Shown piece by piece: positions 56,066-64,000 of a stretch of 64,000 nt of DNA. The translations under genes and the position numbers were made by a program. This stretch comes from Eunapius fragilis (lineage: Eukaryota; Porifera; Demospongiae; Spongillida; Spongillidae). A model generated the notes under the pieces. The model saw only the letters and a list, made by a program, of their open reading frames with translations. It made no database searches and was not told the origin of the DNA. Numbering within the stretch: position 1 is the first letter of the stretch; every line of letters starts with the position of its first letter. The DNA lies in the NCBI GenBank assembly GCA_963681505.1, contig OY811974.1, positions 11,354,988 to 11,418,987 on the forward strand. Direction: 5' to 3'.

Positions 56066-56244
56066 GATGTTCAATCACTTCCTTATGTCACTCGTTCAGG
56101 ACGATCGGTGCATCCTCCAAAGAGATTCTGAGCTGCATGTCATTCGTACACATGTGTACTAGGGGGGGAACTATTGTAGCAGTACTTTGTTAATTTAATT
56201 TGTATGAATGTGTCACGTGAGAGAATTATTAATCTTGTTCAACA

Positions 56245-57493
56245 AGTACTCCCAAAGCAGCTGCAGAGGAAGGTGATGGAGGAATGCCATGGAGGTAAAT
56301 TTGGTGGTCACTTCTGTGGTGCAAAGCTGTACAACCAACTCTCCAGGCATTGGTGGTGGGAGAACATGCATGCAGACATTGTCACATTTTGCAAGTCCTG
56401 TCCTGAATGTGCTACTGCCACTGGTGGTCATCGACCTAGCAAGCCCCATTTGTCACCAATCCCAGTACAAAGACCATTTCAGATCATCGGGTTAGACCTG
56501 ATGGAACTTCCAGTAACCAGTCGAGGGAATAGATGTGTGGTCGTCTTCCAAGACTTCCTAACTAAATGGTCCATGGTACATCCTGTTCCTGACCAGAACA
56601 CTGAGAGGATAGTGAAGTTGCTGACCAAAGAGACAGTGCCATTCTTTGGAGTCCCTGAAGCATTGCTGACAGACGTGGAACTAATTTGCTATCACACTTG
56701 ATGCTAGATGTCTGCAAACTACTGGGCATCAAGAAACTTAACACCACTGCTTACCATCCTCAATGCGATGGTATGGTTGAAAGGTTCAACCGGACACTAA
56801 AGACCATGCTGAGGAAGCAGGCTGCGGTGTTTGGCAACCAGTGGGATAGGTATTTATCTGGTGTGCTGTGGGCATACCGCAACACAGCACATGACTCCAC
56901 CCAGAAAAACCATCCTTCTTGTTATTGCAGAAATCCTACTGAGACAGCAATACTTCCCCCTACAGAGGTGCAAACCAAGAATGTGGAAGATTATCGGGAG
57001 GAACTGGTCTTGTGTCTCTCAACTGAACGGAAACACGCTTGTGATGCATTGAAGAAAGTTCAGCAGAGGTACAAGTAGCAGTATGACAAGCACTGTCACC
57101 CTGCCGAGTACAAAGTTGGAGACTGGATAATGGTCAGGTTTCCACAGAAGTGGGAAGAGTCGCAAGTTGTTACAACCATGGCATGGACCATACAGGGTTC
57201 TGAGTTGTGACAGCCCAGATGTGGTCGCATCCAAAGTGTACTTTCTGGAGGAAGGAACTATCCAGGTGCACCAGCCAAGGACCACTCCTTGTTATCCAGG
57301 TTTTCCCAACGGGTTCTACTGGTATGGCAAGAAACAGACAAGCCAAGGGCAATACTCTCAGTGGATTGACAGCATCGTGCTGCCCAACATGCATCCTCTG
57401 GAGCAGCAGGTGGAGAGGTTACCTCGGAACCCACCACAGCGGATGATAACAAAGCTGACTAAGAACCGGACGACACAGCTGACCAGGAACTGA
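56245..57493 (+). mobile_element. Gypsy-type fossil 4, integrase end only
   Basis: Integrase text of a different Gypsy group starts directly after the 3' LTR of fossil 3. It has LPKQLQRKVMEECHGG and CKSCPECATATG (zinc head), DLMELPVTSRGNRCVVVFQD (core) and YHPQCDGMVERFNRTLKTML. A chromodomain-like or basic tail follows, ending QRMITKLTKNRTTQ. No upstream pol is left on the other side of fossil 3. It is a partial copy with several breaks. Confidence 0.85.
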
Positions 57494-58283
57494 CTAGGGA
57501 TCAGCATACCCTACCCCCAGTCCGCAACAGGCAGACTGACTCTACCCGGTACTCATTACGGTATATGGGTAATGCACGTGACTCATCCACGTGGCAGTAT
57601 TTAAGTGTGAGTTGGTAGACTCTTCTTCAGTCTAAGCGTTTGTGGAGCCAGTAACTTCTTATTTTATTTTTATTTTTGATGTCATGATGGAAGGAGGCAT
57701 TTTTCCTTAAGGCAGATTGCAGATGATGGTGATGGCCCGACGTCTACTGAATTCATCATATTGGACATTCTGTGTTTGTGTTTGCTGAGCGGTGTTATAG
57801 GTAGAGGTCATTTTTCCCCATCATGTGGATTTCCTCTGTTAGAGGGTTTGCCACGGGGGTTTTTCCTGGGGAAGTGTGGGCTCACTTCTTCCGAATATAG
57901 GTTTATAAGTTTGCCCCCCGCTCAGCTGTGTGTTTAGGTGTTGTGTGTTGATTATGTTTCTCTTGTATGTTGCTGTTGTAATCTATTGGTGTTGTTGTGT
58001 GATACTGGCTGCATGCACAGACGACGCTGCACAAAGTATGTGGTCAAGTGCGTGGTACAGGGAGCTGGATATAAAACGCGGAGATAATTAGAAATGATCC
58101 GCGTTTCGGCACGTGACACATTTGGTGTATATGGCGATACCAAGGCCGAAAGTATCAAAGCCTTAGATACAACTATACATGTACGTGCGTTCCCTTCAAC
58201 TGATCATAGTAACTGCGTAGATGTGTCTAAATGCTATCTAGCTTGCCTTTTCCGTGCACGAGACTGCGAGAGGTACCCAAACA
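57494..58283. other. Downstream of Gypsy fossil 4; possible LTR, no gene recognised
   Basis: CAGTATTTAAGTGTGAG near 57597 is TATA-like and followed by CTTCTTCAGTCT, which could belong to a 3' LTR, but no second copy exists to define it. The rest shows no feature. Confidence 0.35.
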
Positions 58284-58698
58284 TATAGACCCTTTTCATC
58301 GCGTGATCTAGTTTCATTAAAAATGATGTTTATCGTTACGGACGCCATGATGGTGCACAGCTGTCTATGAAAAGAAGACTGGAAAACTATATAAACAAAG
58401 TGTTTGGAACAAATCCACTGGGATTTCAACGTGGTCATTATAATGTGCTTCCTGGAGATCGCAGCAATGTATCCATCCCTACGCTTCATGCTCATTTTTT
58501 TAATCTCTAGGACCTTTCTTGATCACACAAATAATTCGGTAGAACGAAGCATCTTTTTTGCTCTCGGAACGATTGGAACAGCCTATTACCACGCACAATA
58601 CCATGGCTATCGGTGCACCATCATGGCGGCTGATAATATTCATGGCAACTTGTTTATTAATTCACATGACTTGTGACGTCACATGAAAGGGGTCTATA
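58284..58698. mobile_element. 415-bp inverted-repeat element (TATAGACCC ends)
   Basis: TATAGACCCTTTTCAT at the left and ATGAAAGGGGTCTATA at the right are inverted, with weaker pairing further in (GCCATGATGGTGCAC against GTGCACCATCATGGC). The end motif and the CGCGTGA that follows resemble the larger element at 59199-60395. Confidence 0.7.
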
Positions 58699-59198
58699 TC
58701 GGTCCGCGGACGGTTAAATGAATAAACTAGGCCTAGAAGACATTTGCACACAACACCTAACTTTGGTCTACCTTTGACAGCACGCGTTACACACATAAAC
58801 TCATTCTTAACATTTAAAAGCATAATTGGACTTTGCTGCATGTGACTATCTTATACACTAGGCACCGAAACACGATGGGTCTGCTACCTGTCCACCAAGC
58901 AGTTGTACCCACACGCTGAAGCCCCTCACAACAGATATAGGTTCGTTCCACAGAGGGAATGATGCAATGTTTTGCTTATAGAAATGAATGGCTGGAAGCA
59001 TTTCTAAGTTCTAGGTTCCGAAGTGGCTGAATTAAATGACATATACGGAACCTACGTGGAGTATGCCTAGTGAATTGCATGAAAAATAGTCGGAATAAGA
59101 AGAATGCCGAAGATAACGTGTTCTATACTGTGAAAGTTGCGTACGCTACGAAAGGGTTAATCGGAACACAGTTCGCTTCAAAGGGTCCCCCGCCTACA
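58699..59198. other. Intergenic, no gene recognised
   Basis: No domain or repeat partner was noticed. Confidence 0.4.
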
Positions 59199-59271
59199 AT
59201 AGAGCTCTTTCATCGCGTGACTTAATAGCATTCACCTTCTTATTAGTCCGCCATATTGGCGTTAGGAGAAG

Positions 59272-59997
59272 TACCGTACTGACAAGACGTAATGGCGGAG
59301 AGAACTATTTGGCGGAGCCAAAACTATTTATTTTAACTAACTGGCGATTTGTAATTGGCGGAAGTCTCAGAATCTTTAGATTTATGGCGATTTATAATTG
59401 GCGGAAATGAAATGATGAATGTTAGCGTAGCTGTTGATCATACTTCCATTTAGACTGAATAGGCCGAAGAGCACCTGCTGCCTCCACAAAAGCGGCAGCC
59501 AGGGCTGCATCCTCCTCCTCATCCTCTGAAGCATCCCCATTGGAGTGAAGGTCGTCGTCAACCTCAGCATCAGAAAGATCTGATTCAGATGCACAATCGT
59601 TGAATTGAATCGACTGGGTGCACGGGTCAGCCGTCGGGTCAGCCTTACATGAATTGAACAGTATCAGTTGTATAGCGGGGAGAAAGGAATTATTTCGTAT
59701 AGCCGACCCGCTACTGGGTATATAGTAGTACCGGTATGAACACTACAAGCGCCGTATGTCTGTGCATTGTACATTTACATGTACGATAATCATTTAGCAG
59801 GGCAAGATTAAGAGCCATAGGTCTAGGGATAACTTATACAAGTATGTGCGTAATGTCCCTCCCCCGCCCCCTTCCGCGACGCCGTGGATCCGCTGGTAAC
59901 ATGTTGGCGGAAAAAATTTAATATTAAGTTAATGGCGGCACAGTTGGCGGAGCCTTCCGCCAAATAGTCGCCGCCAAAACGTCTTGTCAGTACGGTA
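59272..59997 (-). mobile_element. 726-bp transposon with TACCGTACTGACAAGACG ends
   Basis: TACCGTACTGACAAGACG at the left, with TGGCGG and ACTATTTGGCGG further in, is inverted at the right end. On the minus strand (about 59605-59422) a frame reads SESDLSDAEVDDDLHSNGDA, then SEDEEEDAALAAAFVEA, and ends PIQSKWKYDQQLR. The acidic run plus a short tail resembles the C-terminus of pogo/Tigger-type transposases, which is an inference. The catalytic part is missing, so this is a deletion derivative. Confidence 0.65.
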
Positions 59998-60171
59998 TGA
60001 GTAGTTTAGGATTACTTCAGAGTGTCGTTCAAATTGTGGTCTAACACATGACTAATTTTTGTAAAAAATACTTGTACCCTCGGAGCGCGAGTTATACGTA
60101 TCAAAAGTACCAAAACTATATTTCCGAGCACGAATATGGCCGACAATAAAGCAATTAACGCAATAGACAAC

Positions 60172-60357
60172 TTCACGATCTGTACTCCGGATGTGATGTC
60201 ACCTAGACACTACGAAGAAGTCCGTTGTTGTCTCTAGCTTTTATTGGGCCCCACAACGATGTAACAACGATGTAACTATATGAGGCCCAGTAAAAGCTAG
60301 AGACAACAACGGACTTCTTCGTAGTGACTAGGTGACATCACATCCGAAGTTGTCTAT
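60172..60357. mobile_element. Hairpin MITE of about 186 bp
   Basis: TAGACAACTTC, GGATGTGATGTCACCTAG, CTACGAAGAAGTCCGTTGTT and GTCTCTAGCTTTTA at the left are all inverted at the right. The left arm has a 13-bp extra piece (ACGATCTGTACTC). No gene. Confidence 0.85.
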
Positions 60358-60395
60358 TAAATCCCACGCGTCATGTGACCACGAAAGAGCTCTAT

Positions 60396-60975
60396 AGATT
60401 CAATGGTCACGTGACGCGTTTCATATCCAGGTACAGTATTCTTCTGTCTATGGTTACAGTGATGACCACAAGCGATATAAACAGTGTTCGCCCCCACCCC
60501 TGTTTATGCTAAACAGCAGTTACTTGCATACATTACGGAGTATAATCCATGGTAGAACTGCGTAGTGCTATTATGGTTCAAACCGATTACATTAATATCC
60601 AAACGAACTATTTTATACGCCTAAGTGAAATTACCAAGATCACTGTTCGCACACGCTCACGTACCTTTTTCTTCTCTTCTGGTGTTGCCATATCTTGGTT
60701 AATAAGAGTACATTTTGCCAGTACTAGCGCAACAAGAGCTCCTCCCAAATCAGCACGTGACTAAATCTCGTGCGCTTGGTGGGGTCAACTGTTTAGATAT
60801 GGGGGCGTCTCCAAACTATTTTGAAAAAGTTAACGTCATTTTTACGTTGGGAGGGGCAAACTATTATGGTTGTGAAGGACTTTATTAATAATTTAGGTAG
60901 GTAGGTGGTACAGTAATAATACATCGAAGCGAGCAAAATTTTTATAATAAAAACTAAATAGTATGAATAGATACA
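60396..60975. other. Intergenic, no gene recognised
   Basis: Short frames only. GTAGGTAGGT occurs near 60897. Confidence 0.4.
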
Positions 60976-61003
60976 GGTGTAAAAGTGGTGGGCAGTTGCC
61001 CCC

Positions 61004-61044
<41 letters not shown>

Positions 61045-61066
61045 TTTTCCTACGCCACTGAGTCAT
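60976..61066. repeat. Poly-C tract with a CCTACGCCACTG end
   Basis: About 50 C between GTTGCCCCCCTG and TTTTCCTACGCCACTG. The outer word, as CAGTGGCGTAGG on the other strand, recalls the CAGCGGCGGAT ends of the G-rich element at 51.3 kb, so it may be a relic of a related element. Confidence 0.5.
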
Positions 61067-62512
61067 CGTCTTATTTCTGGACTATATATTTATTTTCATG
61101 TTTCATACTTTGTGTACATTAAAAAGAGTTGTTCGGCTCTACAAAATCTAATAGCGACAGCAGCTTGCGATAGCGCTCCACCTCACGTAGCAGTAAGAGT
61201 CAGAGTGGCTCAATCGAAGCTGATACCCCTCAAGGTATACGTAAAAGTGCGTAATACAATTAAGCCAGCTAGAAACATCTACATTCATTTTATTAGGCTG
61301 AAGTAAGAAGAGTTTAAGATGCATATATGATGTCAATTTTTCTGGGTGGCATATTGGCTCAGGGTAAGTAGCATTTGCATAGCTGGCTTGTTATATTTAT
61401 ATGCCGTTGTCATTGGCTCATAGATATGTCACCAGAAGATATTGCTACACTAAACTCAATTGAACTCTTCATTTCTATAGAATCTGATATCTGAGTACTA
61501 TGTAATGTTCCTCATATATCGTCTCTCTTGTTTTTATATACAGCTGCTGCATAGAACACGGGCACAACGAGAATTCCTTGTTAAGAGAGGGAAGGATATA
61601 GATAAGGCATAGCTACACAAGCCAATTTTGTCAATTGCAATTTTGTTAAAATTTCTAATAATTTATATAATTTCAGCAATGACTATCAGGAGAAATGGGT
61701 GACAGTTATTAAAAATGAGTTCATGTTTTCAGAGCACCAAACGGATGACAATGGTCAAAAGGAAAACCCCATTGTTTTACACCTTCTACCCTGGAATGAG
61801 TAATGTGTTTCACTAAATTCAGCAATGGCCATATATATAGTCTGTTCCAAAATGAATGTAGAAAAAATAACTGATGTATATCTTTTTTCAGAAGAGGGTG
61901 AAAATATACCAGAATGAGTCATTAACCAGATGTAATCAGCTACTATACCGTATGCATACTCAATGGCCACACACATGGATATCGTGATTATGATCAGCTG
62001 CAGTATTTACCTTCAACACGTTTATTCAAAGTTGATATCCTTTGCTTACAATTCAACCAGAACTTGCTTCAGATTGAGAACTTGTTAATGAACATTTATG
62101 ACTCTGACATATATATGTATTCATACATGTTACCTCCTCAGTTTTATTCAGAACGTGCTTTTTTTTAATACACAGAAATGCATGTGGTGGTGATATTAAT
62201 ACCACACATAGTTAAAAAGGTTCATATGTATTTAGGGTTCAGGTTTTTTTAGTATCCAGGATTGTGAGCATTGTCTTCTTGGCCATGGTTGTACTTGCAT
62301 ATACTTGTCAGTTACAGATGCACAAAAATTAGGTGGACCAGTTATGTGTTACTTCGTACTAGTACTGAGTATGTACATACAGTGATGTGCTTTAATAAGA
62401 GTTAGATGTTGATTATTGACACATAGCAGTGAAATGACATGGCAACACACAAATGAGCAGAGATAATGTTAATAATGTTAATAATCTTTCCATGTGCTGG
62501 CTGTGTACCAGT
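61067..62512. other. No confident gene; one exon-like piece
   Basis: After acceptor ataatttcag (about 61677) the plus strand reads NDYQEKWVTVIKNEFMFSEH and then NPIVLHLLPWNE before a stop at about 61803. A shorter piece after tatacag (about 61544) reads LLHRTRAQREFLVKRGKDID. They may be exons of a degraded gene, but I cannot assign a family. Confidence 0.3.
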
Positions 62513-63887
62513 TCAGCACACAGTGGTTGTCGTGGTGACTGTCCCTCTAGCAGTTCTGTGATGGGTGTGCACACCGTACGGGTTATATGGTTCTGGTATG
62601 CCCCCCTGGGGGTCAGCGGCATGACCTCCATTGAGTAGCTGGTTCTTCTGTGTGTGTGTGTGTGAAGACGTGTTGAGGTACTTGAAAAATGTCAATGACA
62701 TAATAACCCCTCCCATAGCCCCTCCTCCATAACCACACCCATAACCCCTCCCTCATAACCCTTCCCCCATAACCCCACCCCTAATCCTCCTCCATAACCA
62801 CACCCCATAACCCCACTTCCAGATTCTGCAGTGGTTCTAGGTGGAGGGGACTGCACAGGTCTGGCCTGTGTGCCGTTTGACTGTGGGCAGACTTGGGGGA
62901 GGGGAGTCATGTATGGTTGGGGAAGGGGAGGAGACATGATTGGGTCCTTGCTTGTCTGTCCATAACTGGGCCCAGACCTGACAACATGAGGGGATTGTCA
63001 TCAAGTGTCCATGGAGCCACACACACTGACCTAGTTGGAGAGGACAGTATGGTGTCCAGTTCTGTTGGACTGTTCTTGTGAGAGGATGCTAACCGCACCC
63101 TGATGGGTAGGGGAGGAGTTGAGGGGAGGGGCTCAGAGAGGACATTACCAGCAACACATCTAGAGATAGAGTGAGGGGTAAGGGAGGGGAGGAGTGAGGG
63201 AGAGGTAAGGGGGGATATGATGCATGTATTTGGTATAAAAGCATCAGTTCCTTCATGGATGTACATGCAAGGTGGCAAAAATTAGTCAATTAATCTTGCA
63301 CAAGAAATCACAATTCACTAAACCTTTTGGTGCATTCAAATGGTGTTCTATCAATCCTCCTTCCCACACATCACTCCCTCCCCCCCATCCATCACTCCCT
63401 CCTCCCCATCCTCCCATATATTACTTATTACAACTCACTCTGTAAGAACTAACCTGGTTGGGGGAGGAGTGTGGTATGTGATCTCCTTTGGTTGTCTGCT
63501 TCCGATATCCAACTCATCAGCTTCAGTAATTGACGTCTCACTAAACAAACCATACAGATGATGGTCTGGGGACCACATGCTACAGATGTTGGTCTGGGGA
63601 CCACATGCATACAGATGTAGGTCTGGGGACCACATGCATACAGATGCAGGTCTGGGGACCACATGCATACAGATGTAGGTCTGGGGACCACATGCATACA
63701 GATGTAGGTCTGGGGACCACGTGCTCACATGTATGTGGAGTGTCTCTTCTTTATAGCAGGAGACCCTTTGGATGGCCTCTCCCTCAGAGTTGGAGACCCC
63801 TCCAGTGCTGGCCCCTCCCCTTCCTTCTTCTTTCTTAGGCTCTTACGCAATGCCTTCAACAAGAATTCCTTCCCCTCTTCCTTCTGT
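62513..63887 (-). CDS. Unrecognised Ser/Pro-rich gene, C-terminal exons
   Basis: Minus-strand exons join in phase. The first is about 63887-63731 (acceptor ccatcatacag), with a basic KEEGKEFLLKALRKSLRKKK stretch and SPTLRERPSKGSPAIKKR. Then comes about 63542-63454 (acceptor gtttgtttag), encoding TSITEADELDIGSRQPKEIT and YHTPPPTR. The next starts at about 63163 (acceptor ctatctctag), encoding GNVLSEPLPSTPPLPIRVRL, then SPTELDTILSSPTRSVCVAP and LDDNPLMLSGLG. Pro/Gln-rich text follows to about 62830 (PLPQVCPQSNGTQARPVQSP). A last exon after cacacacag (about 62655) may end NPYGVHTHHRTARG before a stop near 62513. No domain was recognised. The low-complexity, phosphosite-like composition suggests a disordered tail of a larger protein whose start lies beyond the window. 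Confidence 0.5.
62703..62818. repeat. C-rich short tandem repeats in an intron
   Basis: Variants of CCCCTCCATAACCACACC are repeated about six times. Confidence 0.85.
63564..63723. repeat. 29-bp minisatellite in an intron
   Basis: Between five and six copies of GGTCTGGGGACCACATGCAT ACAGATGTA lie between two exons of the minus-strand gene. Open frames across it are by-products. Confidence 0.9.
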
Positions 63888-64000
63888 ATGATGGAGGTCA
63901 TGGAGGTCACAGAGCATCAAAATTATTTAAACATGATGATTGGACAAGTGATTGGACACTTACAGCAATACAATGATTGGTCACTTACAGCAATACAATG

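Larger units (their letters stand above)
52177..56244 (+). mobile_element. Gypsy-type LTR retrotransposon fossil 3 with 70-bp LTRs
   Basis: LTRs of 70 bp at 52177-52246 and 56175-56244 both run TGTAGC to TTCAACA and differ at about 8 positions. TGGTGACCCTGACGTG follows the 5' LTR as a primer-binding-type site, and AGGGGGGGAA precedes the 3' LTR. Parts in order are gag (about 52268-53062), protease with DTGAE (about 53140), reverse transcriptase with YVDD (about 53690-54060), RNase H (about 54460-54760) and integrase (about 55070-55570). It is the best preserved LTR copy here: nearly whole, with few breaks. No matching 5-bp target is seen at the two ends. The right flank is integrase of another Gypsy element. 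Confidence 0.92.
59199..60395. mobile_element. 1.2 kb inverted-repeat element holding two further elements
   Basis: ATAGAGCTCTTTCATCGCGTGA at the left is matched in inverted form at the right (GTGACCACGAAAGAGCTCTAT). Inside are the elements at 59272-59997 and 60172-60357. The end motif is related to that of 58284-58698, so both may belong to one family. Confidence 0.65.

Noticed and set aside
62837-63289. Alternative frames over the Ser/Pro-rich gene
   Set aside because: Only the frame that keeps phase across the three splice junctions is retained. The others do not connect.
1-64000. tRNA, rRNA, CRISPR or operon-like features
   Set aside because: No cloverleaf with a B-box-like GGTTCGAATCC, no rRNA core words and no regularly spaced direct repeats with unique spacers were noticed. 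Spliced genes show the window is eukaryotic.

Overview
This is a eukaryotic window, most likely from a marine invertebrate and probably a demosponge. That is inferred from the host gene families (RING/TRAF-zinc-finger/MATH proteins in local copies, a Death-domain exon, an ankyrin-repeat kinase-like gene), from short GT-AG introns, and from very dense transposons with poly-G/poly-C tracts. No species can be named from the sequence alone, and no rRNA, tRNA or CRISPR array was recognised.

Host genes are few. Two related TRAF-like genes lie on the minus strand (about 2.7-4.0 kb and 28.3-29.5 kb); each has one in-frame stop between its zinc fingers and its MATH domain. A decayed three-exon copy of the signal peptidase subunit SEC11 is at 25.5-26.1 kb. 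On the minus strand there are also Death-domain exons (39.9-41.7 kb), an orphan terminal exon at 43.1-43.3 kb, and a 16-exon ankyrin-repeat/protein-kinase gene (44.5-48.6 kb) whose catalytic loop reads HGN instead of HRD. An unrecognised Ser/Pro-rich gene occupies the last 1.5 kb.

Most of the rest is transposon-derived and strongly nested. From 4.87 to 14.54 kb a pogo/Tigger-like element with arms of about 1.2 kb holds an old Gypsy-type LTR element (6.80-13.56 kb). That element in turn holds a hairpin MITE in its 5' LTR and a Merlin transposon in its gag region. Three further Gypsy fossils lie at about 18.7-21.3, 52.2-56.2 and 56.2-57.5 kb. A 4.2 kb transposon at 21.3-25.4 kb carries a transposase-like gene on one strand and a BEN-domain gene on the other. 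Smaller elements with readable target-site duplications include a hAT derivative (8 bp), a possible P-like element (7 bp), a 133-bp hairpin (9 bp) and a G-rich minisatellite-bearing element (5 bp). A hairpin MITE of about 290 bp is present in six copies. A separate 0.4-0.7 kb repeat ('R') with an end hairpin is present in five copies.

The elements use the locus as a substrate for one another. A duplicated block (4.0-4.4, 16.5-17.4 and 37.3-39.0 kb) gives a filled and an empty site for one MITE, and the nested insertions give a relative order of events. Minisatellites at 14.6-15.95, 36.9-37.3 and 63.56-63.72 kb and several mononucleotide runs complete the picture. Exon limits, transposon families and fossil status are read by eye and need alignment or RNA evidence.
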